NCBI RefSeq assembly: GCF_027887165.1
Contig: NC_077228.1
Location: 180,986,697 to 181,050,696, forward strand
Length of the DNA: 64,000 nucleotides
Direction of reading: 5' to 3'
Source of the DNA: Monodelphis domestica
Taxonomy: Eukaryota > Chordata > Mammalia > Didelphimorphia > Didelphidae
Made by a program: the position numbers and the translations under genes. The notes beneath the pieces are model-generated. The model was given only the letters and a program-made list of their open reading frames with translations. It was not told the origin of the DNA and searched no databases. Each line of letters opens with the position of its first letter. The first letter of the stretch is position 1. Of this stretch, positions 1-13,550 are shown piece by piece.

Positions 1-870
1 TTGGTTAAGGGAAGATTGGCTGGTTAGCCACACAGTAATACTCATCCTAAACTGGCACCAAAGCTATTAGCAGCACAACTAAAGACAAGATTGCTTCTTC
101 AATTCTCTTAACAAGTTTCTTCTACTGGGGAGGGGGAGAGTCTAGGGACTGGACAGGGCAGTCCTTTCCTCTTCTTTTCCATAACTTTCTTATTCCTTCC
201 TCTTCTCTCTGTAGCCCCTCTCCACTTCTATACTCCAATGGAACACTTACCACTTCCATGTTGAATTGAATTGCTCTCCCTCTGTGCTTCTCTAGGTCTT
301 TGGAAGAATCAATGTGTCTGAGACCAGGGAATTGGGAAAGAAATGAAATTCCTGGGGTTTTCTTATGGTTGATCAAAACTTTCATTACCAGGAAAACTTT
401 TAGGCTGTTGGCCCAGCTCCTTCTCAAAGCCAGTAACTCAGGAGCAGGGAAACTTAACTGACCCAGTTCGGAAAGGAGGGACAGGTTCCCCTGCTCTCTT
501 TCTGATCTCACCAGGAAGGCCCTCTTCAAAACCAAGACTGTTCCATATCTTTCCTGACTTCTCTGTAGCTTAGTCTTATTCTTTCCCTCTGTGCTCCTAG
601 CTATCTCTCTTCTCTGCTAGCTGTGTATTCCTAGTTATCAAGTCTCTCCTGCTACTACTCCCCTAGCTGGGTCTGACTCTCTGGTCTTTAAGGTGGTGCC
701 TAGGTTTCAGTCATGTCCAATGTCTCCTAAATCCCTAAAGGATTGGTTCTGTTTAGTGTTCTGATGTGTGGTGGAAGAAGGCAGGGAAGAGTAAATTCAT
801 CTGAATATGTTCCCATGATCCTACTATGCCTCAGAATTTGATGCCTCAATACCTTGGTGAGATGTAAAGG
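1..870. other. SEPTIN4 upstream or first-intron sequence
   Basis: No exon, promoter or repeat could be supported here. Base composition is ordinary and CpG-poor, so this does not look like the main SEPTIN4 promoter. Because the next exon has no usable start codon, this stretch is probably intron or lies between alternative first exons. The open frame on the minus strand at 122-535 has no recognisable content. Confidence 0.4.
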
Positions 871-908
871 ATTTGTTTGTAAGGGGGAGGGAAAAGGATT
901 TTGCCCAG

Positions 909-947
909 GAAAGGGGAACTCTGAATAGGGCTGAGACTGGAGAGAAG
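909..947 (+). CDS. SEPTIN4: Candidate early coding exon of SEPTIN4
   Basis: Thirteen codons lie between a weak acceptor (ttttgcccag) and a strong donor (gtaagtg at 948). The exon ends in phase 0, which matches the phase-0 start of the next exon at 1147. The residues end in NRAETGEK, loosely like the human residues just before IKRFLED. The frame stays open back to 861 but contains no ATG, so the start codon must come from an exon further upstream. It could instead be chance open sequence next to a good donor. Confidence 0.35.
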
Positions 948-1146
948 GTAAGTGTGATGAAGAATTCCAATTATCTTCAGCTTTACCTTACTCATGTTTC
1001 ATCCCTTTTCAAAACGAGCCCCTTCTTTCCTGTTCTTTCATTCTCTTCTCTCTCTCCTCTTTCTCCCCACCCCAAACTTTTCCCCACTTACCTCTCACTG
1101 CTTTCTGCCTTTCCTCTCTTCTCTCATCCTTCCCTTCCCTTCCCAG

Positions 1147-4100
1147 ATCAAGAGATTCCTAGAGGACAATGAGGAGGCAGAGCTGGCTGTGTTTGTAAAA
1201 GAGTTCCCTGGAGGAGACCTCTCCCATACAGAGGGATGTTCTCAACTACAACTCCCTGCTCTCCTGGATCCCTTTGAAGAGTGTGAGAACAAGGATTCCA
1301 GGAACCCCTCTCGAATCCATTCAGAAACCCATGCTCACCTCTGCATCTCTTCTACAAGCATGATCAGCACTTCTAGTAGGCCTCGAAGCCCCTGGGGCAA
1401 GCTGGACCCTTATGACTCCTCTGAGGTAAGGTATTCCCATTTTCTCTTCAGAGGGACTAAGAGAGACATGGAAAGGAATAGGGTGTACTTGAGTTTCAGG
1501 GCTAGTGGAGAGATTCTGTCCCTACTAGGTAAACACTATCATGACACCCCTGAAAGGTCCTTCATTATTCTGTGGGACTATGGAATTGGGTTACCTGGGT
1601 AAGAGTCAAGAGGAACAGGAGGATAGGCTGGAAGGAGTTAATCTGGCTTGGAATCTCCAGGACCAATGTGAGATCATGAATGCCTGGGTTGTGGGTGTTT
1701 GGGAGGAGGATAAATCCAAGTTCAGGCAATTCTGTTATGTCTTTACCTGAATAAGACTTTACGTCCTCTCTGACAGGATGATAAGGAGTATGTGGGGTTT
1801 GCCACCCTCCCCAACCAGGTTCATCGAAAGTCCATGAAAAAGGGCTTTGACTTCACCCTCATGGTGGCAGGTATGGTAGGGACTGGGGAGTATCCCTTGG
1901 GGAAAGAGGGGATAGGGATACCAAGGAAGCATCAAGGGCCACATCTGCTCTAAATCACTGGCAGAAAAGGTACTGGGGATGGGTGGGGGGAAGGTGAGGC
2001 ACAGGACAGGTAGCTAAAGAGTGTGGATTGGAGACAGTATGGCGCAGTGAAAAGAACCCCCAATTAGGAAGTAGGACGCTTGAGTTCTAGTTCTGGTTCT
2101 GTTGCCCAAATACTGAGGTGACTGTGGGCAAGTTAAGTTGTTCCTTCTTTGGGGGGCCTTCTTCCTTTCTAAATAAGTGACGTAAATCAGATGAATTCTA
2201 AGATACCCTTTTAGCTTTAACATTTTAGTCAGGATAGGAGAGAGAACTATCACCAGTTCCTTTCCACTTTATCCCTACCCCACCATACCATTTTCCTGGT
2301 ATAGGAAGACATCTCCTTATTGTTTCCCAGACCTAATTGGGTGCCTCTGCCCTCTCTCCCCACCAGGAGAGTCCGGGCTGGGCAAATCCACCCTCATCAA
2401 CAGTCTCTTCCTCACTGACATGTACCGGGACCGTAGATTATTGAATGCTGAAGGTGAGCACAAGGGAATGAGTGGGTTGGCTAGAGTCAGCAATCCGGGA
2501 GAAGAACAGGCAGACTTGCCACTTCTCTCTGGAAACGAATGCTCTTACAGAAGAACTTCCATGGGTGGAGGTCTCCCCTTCAGGTCCTGATCTCTCCAGA
2601 TCCTTAGAAAGGGTGGAGGCTTCCCTGTGATGACTCCTGCTCAGTCTGGCAGCCCTTAGCAGGGTAGCAGAAGGGGCAGGGGCCAGAGTCATGTGCTCTT
2701 CAATGGGTCTCTGACCCCCTAAGGATTCCGGGAATCCAGAGAGAATCCTGGAGCAGAGAAGAGGCTGGGGCTAGAGCCAACAGCCACCGGCATTTCCTGT
2801 GTTGGGAATCGTGCAGCTTGCTGGTTCCCATAGAAAAGGCACCCAGATAGGGGTGAGAGTGGAGGAGGGTGAGGAGGTCTGGGAAGCAAGGCTAGACACC
2901 TGGATTTTGGTCCAGAAGAGGCCTATGTGATTTGGGGTATTTCTCCCTATCTCTACTTGGGCCTCAGTTTTTCCCTTCTCCAGAACGGATCACGCAAACA
3001 GTGGAGATCATTAAGCATACCATGGACATCGAGGAGAAAGGGGTCAAGCTGAAGCTCACGGTCGTGGACACACCAGGTTTCGGAGATGCTGTGAACAACA
3101 CTGAGTGGTACAGCTCCCACTGACCCGTCCCTAATCACCCTGATAAGGGTGAAGTGGTAGGGAGGAGAGAGGCTGAGAGGGAATCAGATCCAGGAGGGAG
3201 AGGGAGATGTGTCTGACTACGGGGTAAGTCTCAAACAACTGTATTAGAGCCTCGAGCCTTGTGGGTCCCTGCTTGGGACACACACGCAGCTTAGATATTG
3301 GTGCTTTGAGATTCACAAAAATCCTATCTTTGAAGCACCGCTGTGTGTGAGGTGGTAGTGCAGCAATTACCATTTTCCTTTTTCAGAGGCTCAGATAAAT
3401 TAAAGTGACTTGCTCAAGATCACACAGCTAGTTAATGTCAGAGCCAAAAGTTGAATTTAGGTTTTTCCTCATTCCAGGTCTGCCATTCTTTCTACTGTGC
3501 CAATACTGTCTTTCAAATGAACAATAACTGTGACTTGGGGAGGAGAAAAGAGAGTGTGGCTAAGGAGAAGGATTGAGTATTCATCTGTTTAAACTCCAAG
3601 CCCAGAAGCAAAATTTTATAAATGAAGCCATTCTCCAATTAAATTAAATTCAATAAGCATTTTTTATGTGCCCACCAGTGCATGTCTCTGTGCTGGGTTT
3701 TAGGGACAGAAGTCAGTCAACATGCAGTTATTAACACTGGGCCACCACTATGTTGGATATACAAAGAAGGGCAGAAACAGTCCTTGCCCTTAAGGAGCAT
3801 ATATTCGAATGGAGGAAATAAGTATGTAAATAACGAGGTACAGAGAATCTATTTTCTGAGTAGATAGAAGTTAATCCCAGAAGGGAAAGTATAAGCAGCT
3901 GGAAGGGCCTACTGCAGAAGGTAAGATTTGAGCCTAGTCTTGAAAAGAAGCTAAGGGGGCAGCTAAGTAGCACCGTGTATAGAGCACCAGTGCTAGAGAG
4001 GGTTCTGGGTTCAAACCTGGCCTCAGATACTTCCTAGCTGTGAGGTACTGGGCAAGATACTTAGTCCCAACTGCCTAGCCTTTACTACTCTTCTGTTGTG

Positions 4101-7100
4101 GAATCAATACTAAGAATGTAAGGGTTTCTTTGTATTTTTTTAAACCCTTACCTTCCATCTTAGAATCAATACTGTATGTTGGTTCCAAGGCAGAAGAGTG
4201 GCAAGGGCTAGGCAATGGGGGTCAAGTGACTTGCCCAGGGTCACCCAGCTGGGAAGTGTCTGAAGTCACATTTGAATCTGATTCCCAATCCCCTGAGTCA
4301 CCCAACTGCCCCTGTAAGGGTTTTTTAAGAAAAAAAAAAAAGAAGCTAGGGAGATTAACAGGTGGAGGGAAAGAGAGAGCTTGGAGAGGCAGAAGATGGC
4401 AGGCTACTTTAAAGGAACTACAAGTGGACAGGTGTAGATGGATTGTGCGGTTAGGGGAGAAGACTAAAGAAATGTAAGAAGACTAGAACGACAGGAAAGT
4501 TATAAATAGGTTATAAATAACTTTACATGATAAACAGAAGGTATAATATTTGATCCTCGAGGTAATAGGGAAGGTCATTGAACCGCATTGATAGCCGAAT
4601 AGAGAATGAATTGGATTAGAGAGGGAACTGAAGCAGGGCAAAGAGTTAGAAGGTTGATGTTCTAGGTCAAATGAGAGGCATATACAAGAGAGTTGTGAAA
4701 AGTAGAAATGAGAAGATTTGGCAAGTGATGGTTGTGTGTGGACTAAGTGTGGGTCAGGGCGAAGGACCTAGGTAACAGTGGATAGTGGTGCCCTTGATAT
4801 TTTTTGGGGGGGGTGGTGGTGAAAGATAATGAGTTCTACTCTGGCATTTGAGTTTAAGATAACTCTAAGACTTATTTCAAGAATGGCCAAAGGGCAGCTA
4901 GCTCAGGAGGAAGACAGACTATGGTTGAATATATGCATCGAGATAGAGATATATCATCTGATTTTGCATAGAGGTAATTGAACCCATGGGAGCTAATGAG
5001 ATCATTATGTGGAACTATAGAAGGCTGAGGATGGAGATTTGGTTAGGGGGCACTTCTTTTAAGGGGTGTGACACAGATGAAGGAACAGCAAATGATGGCA
5101 TTTGGGAGGACCAAGATTCAAATCTGGCCTCAGATACTTCCTAGCTACATGGCCCTGGGAAACTCACTTAACCCCAACTGCCTAGTCTTTAACACTCTTT
5201 TGTAAAATAAAGACTAAGACAGAATGTAAGGGTTAAAAAAAAAGAAAAGAAAAGCTAGGGAGATTAACAGGTGGAGGTAAAGAGAGAAATTCCAGGCACG
5301 TGAGAGCAGTCAAACAGAAAGAGAACCAGAGGACAGTTTATTCATCTAAAAAATCTGGAGAGCAGAGAGTATCAAGCATGAGAAAGTGGTCAAGTGCTAC
5401 CTACTCTAGAGAGGTCAAGAGGGATGAGGATCTAGAAAAAATCATTAGGCATTTTGGCATTTGGCAATTTAAAGAGCCTTAGTAACTTTTAAGAGGGAAG
5501 TTTCGGGAATGATGAGATCAAAAGCCAGATTACAGAGAGTTTAGAAAAGAGTGAGAGGAGAGACAAAAAGTAGGCAAGTGTAGATAGCTTTCTCAAGGAC
5601 TTTAGCCACAAAGGGGAAGAGTTATTATAAGATGATAGCAAAAATGGATAAAAATAAGGGTTGTTTTTCAAGACTGGAGGAGACATGGGTATGTTTGTAG
5701 ATAGCAGGGAAGGATCCAATAGATTAGACTGAAGATGAGAGAACATGGGGATGATAGTGGGCACAATCTTCTGGAGAATATGGGATGGGACTAGATCAAG
5801 AGTACATGTTGAGGAGTTTGCTTTGGTTTCCTCTTCACACAAGATCAGAGTGAAAGGAGATAGTGCTAGAAGGTGTCAAATAATGGTAGGTAGAGAGAAG
5901 GGAAGAAAGGGAAGCTCTCCAAGAATGGCCCCACATTTTTGGGAGGAGGAAATATGAGGCAAGGTCCTCAGCCTGGGGGTAGGGTTAAGGAGAGGCAGGA
6001 AGATTTGGAAGAGTTTCTATGGATAGTTGGAAAGTGACATGATTAGGGAGGAATAGAATCCTTGCCTTGCTGCAGTGAGAGTTCATTTATGATTAAACAG
6101 GATAAATTTGAAGTGAGCTCAGGCATCATGGTTTCATGTTTTTTTCTCTTGCTCTGTTCCATAGCACAAGGATAGGAGTGAAGGAGAAGGGTAGTGGGAT
6201 TAGCAAGACAGTTGGACAAAAGGGCAAAGGATTAGAGGGTAGAGGATAGTGTAAATTGAGTTGGTTTACCAAGGTTTGAGATAGGGGAAAGGAGAATAAA
6301 ACAAGCATTTACATAGCATCTAATATGTGTCAGGCACTATACTGAGCACTTAAAGAAATATTATCTCAGGGGTAGCAAGGTGACTTAGTGGATAGCAAGC
6401 CAGGTCTGAAGAAGGGAGGTCCTGGTTTCAAATCTGGCCTCAGATACTTCTTAATGTATGATCCTAGGCAAGTCACTTAACTCCAGTTACCAGTTACCTA
6501 GCTTATAATGCTCTTCTGTCTTGGAACCAATACTTAGTATTGCTTTTTTCCCCCTTAATATTGCTTCTAAGACAGACGAGTTAAAAAAATCACATTTGTT
6601 CCTTATAAAACCTTTTGAAATAGTTGCTATTATCTCCATTTTATAGTTGAGGAAATTGAGGTGAAAAGAGGTTGGCCAGAGTTATACAATAAGTACCTGA
6701 GACCAAATTTGAACTCAAGTATTCATAACTCCAGGTTCAGCTTTCTATCTACTGTGCCACTATCTATAGGGAAGGAATCCAGTTCAGGAGTGATTGGCAA
6801 AGAAGAACAGAAGGGTGGAAGGAATGGAGAATCCTGGTCAGGATAAAGATCAGGGTTAGGGGTCAAAAGACAATAGGGAAAGCTAGGATGATAAAAGATT
6901 ATCCTCAAATAAAGGAATTTCAAAGTTCTTCAACAGAGAAGTGGATGTTAAGGTGATAGCCAAGGTTTTATCTCTATATAACTTAAGTGAAGTGGAGGAG
7001 CATGACTGGTCGTGGTAATTGAGAAGACTATGGAACAGCAGCAGGTAAGTTAGAGCATTTGAGTGAGCATCAATATTATGAGTTAAGGAAGGAGAAGGAC

Positions 7101-10100
7101 ATTGTGAACCAGGCACTGAATTCATTGAAGAGATAGACAGAAAGCAAACAATCCCTTCTCGAAGAACTTGCCTTCTTCTGAAGGATACATTATTCACACA
7201 GCTTCATAAATACAATGTAATTTGAGGAGGGAGAGAATAGCAACCACTTCAGGATCATGGATGAGGCAGTACCAGCCTCTCTTAAAAGAAGAGATTTCTA
7301 AGTGGCCCTTTGGAAGGAGGGATTGCATTCTAGGAAGGGAGGCAGGAGAGAGTTTATGAAAGGAAGTAATAATGAAATAAGTTTGGAAATGTAGGCCTAA
7401 GGTAGAGTATAAAGGGATTTAAAATGGCAGGTTGAAAAGTTTGTATTTGATCCTATGGGAAAAGGAACTACTAACGATTTTTGAGTGAGGACCTTGCCTA
7501 TCCTTATTTTTTCCTGGTACTTTAGTAACTTCTGTTATATTTAGATTTAGTTATATTTATGGGAATGAAGGGAATGTGTATATGCATATACATATTTTCT
7601 ATACAACACTATATATAATATATATTTTAACAATTCTTACTTTCTGTCTTAGTAACAAGTCTAAGACAGAAGTGTAAGGACCATTGGGGTTAGGTGACTT
7701 GCCCAGGGCCATACAGCTAGGTATCTGAGGCCAGATTTGAACCCACCTCCAGGCTTGGTTCTCTTCCCACTGAGCCACTTAGCTGTGCCCCTTCCACAGT
7801 TTTTCAGACATACAATATATTCTCACAGGCCCCCTATAATTTTCCCTTCTCTGAGAGCTCTGCTCGACCTGTCTTGTCTTTAAGCAAATTGAGAAAAGGA
7901 AGTGTTCCATTTTTTGTATTTGTATCTCTAGTCCCTCATAGGAAATGGGGGATGAGTACGTACAGAACCTGTGATTTCATTGGTATAGTGAACTTGCTGG
8001 TGACAAAACTCCCTCCACTGATATAAGCAAGCATCTCTGCTGCAATGTGTGTAGCCTTAAAGAATTGGTCATAGTTCCAAGGGGTTAAATGACTTGCATG
8101 AATTACAGTTACATGTCAGAGGGATATGTGGATTGATTGATTATTACTACTTATTAGGTTCACCTCTATGCAATTTGCCTCGCCACCTATTCTGGAAGCT
8201 CTGGCAGGCCTTACATTTCCCTACAGTGCCAGGCATATAATAAGTTGATGATACATTATCAAATGACTTTTATATAGTGTTTTATGGATTGCAAAATGCT
8301 TTACATAAATTGTCATTTGATCTTTTCAACAACCATATGAGGTAGGTTCTATAAGGATTTTTAATCCTCATTTTACAGATGATGAGGCAGGGAGTAATTA
8401 AGTGACTTGCCCATGGTCACAATGCCAGTGTCAGATACTGGATTCAAAGGGTTTTCCAAATTCTAAATCTGGCATTCTTTTCACTAAACCCTGTAGCCAT
8501 ATGTATATGCAGGAACAAGTATAGGAACTGTCAGTGATAGCTAACATCGATATAGTGCTTTAAAGTTTGCAGAGTGCATTATGTGAAATTATTGAGATCA
8601 TATAACAGCCATTTTGAGTTCAATGAATTTGTTACAACAAGCCAGACTTTAGGTACTTTCTCCACAGCTCTGGTTCTGGACAGATTTCTGTCTGTGCCAC
8701 ACTTGCCTAAATGTCCTGAAGCTATCCCTCTTTTTTCCCTATCCTCATAATGGGCTTTATCCCTATTTCCTCTCATTCTTTTCCTCAATCAATCAAAAAG
8801 CATTTTTTTTCCTTGAGAACATATTACACCCTTTGTATTGTGTTAGGGCTGAGCTAGTACATGATAAGTAAAGAGATATAAAGAGCAGATGGCAGATGGT
8901 CTATTTGGGAGAGACAAGGAAAAGTGTGTGAGATAAGGAGAATGAGAATCAGAAGACTTAGAATTGAATTTGTGCCCTGCCATTGGCTGGTAGTGTGACT
9001 TAGGGCAGGCCAGACCATGTCTAGAATATATGAGGGTCACAGTTTAAGAAGGATGTTAATAAGCTGGACAATATCTAGAAGAAGGCATAAAGATGGTGAA
9101 AAAAATATGGCCTTGGGGGCAGCTAGGTGGCTTGAGAGTCAGCTCTAGAGACAGGAGGTCCTGGGTTCAAATCTGACATCAGACACTTCCTAGCTGTGTG
9201 ACCCTGGGCAAGTCACTTAACTCCCATTGCCTAACCTTTATGGTAGCTCTTCTGCCTTGGAACGAATACACAGTATTGATACTAAGATGGAAGGTGAGGG
9301 TTAAAAAAAAAAAAGCATGGCCTTGATTGCTTCCTCTATATGAAAGGTACTGGGAATGTTTAATCTAGAGAATAGAAGACTCATGAAGAATAGCTGATGA
9401 GGGGCTGCTACATTAAGAGGGCTTAAACTTATTCTCTTTTCCCCCAGAGGTCAGAAGCAGGAGCAATGAATAAAAGTAGCAAGGAGGCAAGTGTAGTCTG
9501 GATGTCAGGATAAACTTCCTAAGAATTAGAGCTGTCCCAAAGTAAAATGCTTTGCTTTAGCAGGTAGTGGACTCCCTCTTCATTGGAGGCCTTCAAACAG
9601 AGGCTGGCCCATCTCTTATCTGGTGTGTTATGGGTGGATTCGTTTTGGACATGAATTGGATTAGATGGCCACTGAGGTCCCTTCTAATTCTGAAATCTTG
9701 TGATTCTGGTGCCTGATCTCTTAAGCCTCAGTTTTCTTCATTTGTAAAATGATGAAGTTAGATTGGATGATATTTAAGGTCCCTTCTAGCTCCAGAATTT
9801 ATGACTTCCACACCAATGAGACTATTAGAAAACAGTACAAAAATCACATATAATTAAGTGCCAAATTGCAGGTTATATTCATGAGTACTATGAGATTTTA
9901 TAGGACGAGGAAGCGTGGGGAAGCCTTTCAGATTAGATTAGGTGAGGAGGAAGTAAGACTTGAACTGGGTTTTGGAGGATGTTTAGAGGTAGTTTAGTAT
10001 AATGAATCATATCCATAATTTAGGCAGACCTCTGCTCAAATGCCACCTTTGGCACTGTGATCCTGAGATCCTAACCTCTCTGTGTCTGTTTCCTCCTTAA

Positions 10101-13100
10101 TAAAATGAAGACAGATTGGATTACCTATTTTACAGAGTTGTAAGGATTCTATGAGATCATGTATGTCTAATGCTTTGTAAACCAAATCTTCAAATGTGAT
10201 TTAAGTATTTGCTATTGTTCTGGATAGGGTAAAAGGAGGCCATGAGGAAGAGAGAATAGTGAGAGTAAAGGCACAAAGATGGAAATGAACATGTCACCAA
10301 TGTTTTTAACTGGACATAGCTCAGAGTTCACCTGGCCTTAGTGGCTCTATTGGTGTCTTTCTGTGACAGCTCAGTTTCTTTCTTTTCTTTTTGCTTGTCT
10401 ACCCTCTTCAAACAAGAACCATATATACCAGATACCTACTACATGCCCAGCCCTGGATTGAGTTATTTTTTTCTGAGACCATAAAGTTATTTTCTGCAGA
10501 CCTGTCATCCCATTGGTGTCATGTGTTTTTCAGTATGGAAACTCTCTCCACCAATACAGATTAACTATGAATCTGTAGTCCATAGTCTTGGAGTTGCCTA
10601 GGCTAGTTCGAGGCTAAGTACTTGAGTATCACCACACAGGTAGTATGTGTAAGAGGTAGTTTTTGAAACGGAATCTTCTCGATTCCAAGGCTGGTCCTCT
10701 ATCCATTACGCCATACTGCTTGCTTTTAATTAGAACCAATAAATAATAAATAAATAAATAAAAACAAATAAATAAGAACCAATAAAATTTATTATAAGCA
10801 GAATACAAAGGAACAAAAATGGGACTCATTGCTGTAAGTCACAAGGTGGGTCCTTGGGTGACCCCCTCCCGACCACTCAGGTAGAGCTCCCATTAGTCCC
10901 AGGGTGTACATAATGCTCAGTATAGAGTAGGCATTTCATACATTTTTGTTGAATGCATGAACCAGTGAATGTTCATGAAGTCTCCATGCTTTTTTTCTGT
11001 GCATCCTGCCCCAGCTGGAAGCCTGTAGCAGATTATATCGACCAGCAGTTTGAACAGTATTTCCGGGATGAAAGTGGTCTCAATCGAAAGAACATTCAGG
11101 ATAACAGGGTGCACTGCTGCCTCTACTTCATCTCTCCCTTTGGCCATGGGTATGTTTCCTTTGTTTGGGGACATTGAGCAAGGCCTTTGACACTTGAGTC
11201 CCCTGGGGCTAGGTTATTGTGGAGAGAGGTGTAGTATAGCTATTGGTCCCGCAGCCACATTTCCTCTCCCCACTGTCCCAGGCTCCGACCCTTAGATGTG
11301 GAGTTCATGAGGGCTCTACATCATCGAGTTAACATTGTGCCCATCTTGGCCAAGGCTGACACTCTGACACCCAATGAAGTAGAGCACAAGAAACGAAAGG
11401 TGAGGCAAATGGTGGGGGCATTGGTGGGTGGGATGGATAAGAAGGGAAGTATGGATTCTGGGAAACATGCCCTTCTATTTTCCTATCCTAACTTGTGCTC
11501 TTGCTCAGATTCGAGAGGAAATTGAGCATTTTGGAATCCAGATCTACCAGTTCCCAGCCTGTGACTCCGATGAAGATGAGGAACTCAAGTTACAGGACCA
11601 GACTCTGAAGGTGGAGACTCTTGAGATGAGTGTAGTTAGCCTAGGCACCTCTTGTCCTATTCAGAAACTCCCTTTCTTCCTTCATTCTAGTTAGCCCATC
11701 CCATTTCTCCTGGACTGAAGAGTAGGTTTGTGGCAGAGTGAGCAGTTGGGGTGGGGAAGGACTAGTGATGCCCTGGTAAATTTTTAACAATCTGCTTTCT
11801 TGGATGGGTGGGTGGGAGAATGTACACAGACACATTTTAAAATGTAATCTGCATTATTAACACTTTCTCCATTACTTTCTTAAGTCTAGACAATCAACAA
11901 AGCATAAATCAAGTCCTGATTTGTAGCATTTGCCAATTTCCAAGTTGTAAATGGTCAGCTAGGTGGCACAGCAGATAGAGTGCCATATCTGGAGTCAGGA
12001 AGACTCATCTTCCTGAGTTCATATTTGGCCTCAGACTATTTAATAGCTGTGTGACCCTAGGCAAGTCACTTAACCCTATTTGCCTCAGTTTCCATCTATA
12101 AAATGATCTGGAGAAGGAAATGGCAAACTACTTCAGTATCTTTGCCAAGAAAATTCCAAATGGGGTCTTGAAGAATTGGACATGACTGAGAACGACAACT
12201 GAAAATGGTCACACTGAAAATTTAACAATTGGCTCTCACCAGCCAGTATGAACTGGCTCCAGCACAGCTCTGAAGGACTCAAGATTATCTTAGAGGCTGG
12301 TTACCAGGTCCTGATACTTGGAGATTAAAGTGCTCTGGTCAGAAGGGTAGGTGAGGCCTCAGAGGTAAGGCAGGTTTGGTTGGGCACTAATGGGAACCCT
12401 GCCTTCTTCCAGGACAGTATCCCTTTTGCTGTCATTGGCAGCAACACAGTGGTGGAGGCCAAAGGGCGGCGTGTTCGAGGACGGCTCTATCCCTGGGGTA
12501 TTGTAGAAGGTAAAACTCTGGAGATTTGTGGGGCCAGGGAAGGGAGGGTTCTTCCTTACCCTTAGTTGCCTCCCCCTGGCCCCAACCTAGGCTGATTCCC
12601 AGCCTTGCTATGCAGTGGAAAATCCGGGGCATTGCGATTTTGTGAAGCTGAGGACCATGCTGGTACGCACTCACATGCAGGATCTTAAGGATGTGACAAG
12701 GGAAATACATTATGAGAACTATCGGGCACAATGTATCCAGAGCATGACTCGAATGGTGGTGAAGGAAAGAACTCGCAAGTATGGCCAGGAAGGGGGCCCA
12801 GGGGGAGGGCAGACGGGAAGGGAAGAGCCAACCCCAGGAGCCCAAGCAGAGCTGTTGGCAGGTGTGGATGGGAGCAGACCCTCCACTCCTGCTCCTTCAG
12901 GCCCTAGGGCCGAATCCAGGCAGGGCCCTGGAGTCTCCTTGCCCTCATTGGCACCCATTTCCCCTGACCTCTCAGCAAGCTGACTCGGGACAATGTTACT
13001 GACTTCACCATCCCAGCATTCCTGCCTGGGATTGATATAGAGACTGAGAAGCTGCTCCGGGAGAAAGATGAGGAGGTAAGAGGCAGGATGGGATGAAGGG

Positions 13101-13496
13101 GTTGGGTTGTCATTCAAGGTAGTACAAATCCAAGGCAAGGGTCTTCAATATCGTTCTCCAAAACCCCTTCACACACCCCTGCAAACCAGTGCTAAATTTC
13201 ATGGAAATAGTGGAAAGGTTCAGACGCTGTACCACTTCTGATAAATTTTTGCTAGGTCTTTTACCTCATATGTGAAAACCAAAATTAGGCTTCTGCAAAA
13301 CCAGGGTTTACCCCAAAGTGATAACATATAGAGGGCCCAATAGCACTAGTAATCCTTCAAGAGCATAAGAACATCTGAGTCTATCAAGGATAGTTAAAAT
13401 AGGAAGCTATCAGACCCCCTCCTTGAACCCTCCACTCTCTAGCAGTGATCTTCCCAAATAACCTTCTGGTCATGCATTGGTTTGCATTGGGGAGTA

Positions 13497-13550
<54 letters not shown>

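Larger units (their letters stand above)
3640..7180 (-). repeat. Long antisense LINE-2 (L2) copy with nested SINEs
   Basis: The left edge (attcaataagcatttttt, then atgtgcccaccagtgcatg) is the reverse complement of an L2 3' end. To the right the L2 continues in order up to the reverse-transcriptase region. The minus-strand frame 5842-5489 reads [14 protein letters not shown] and then PMSPPVLKN, which fit the L2/CR1 reverse-transcriptase blocks. SINEs interrupt it at 3956-4340, 5095-5250 and 6300-6765. The copy is heavily mutated and not coding. The right-hand limit is uncertain; 7200-7490 also looks L2-derived. Confidence 0.6.

Noticed and set aside
5489-5842. 117-codon minus-strand ORF as a possible gene
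   Set aside because: Its residues fit the reverse-transcriptase region of an L2 LINE, and it lies inside a long decayed L2 copy.
12779-12975. Open reading through the SEPTIN4 intron 12779-12975 as if the exon continued
   Set aside because: The exon border at 12778 and restart at 12976 give exactly the conserved residues (TRNKLTR); the read-through has no conserved match.
13499-13548. Regularly spaced direct repeats that could suggest a CRISPR-like array
   Set aside because: These are GT microsatellites; no spacer-repeat structure exists, and the DNA is clearly vertebrate nuclear.
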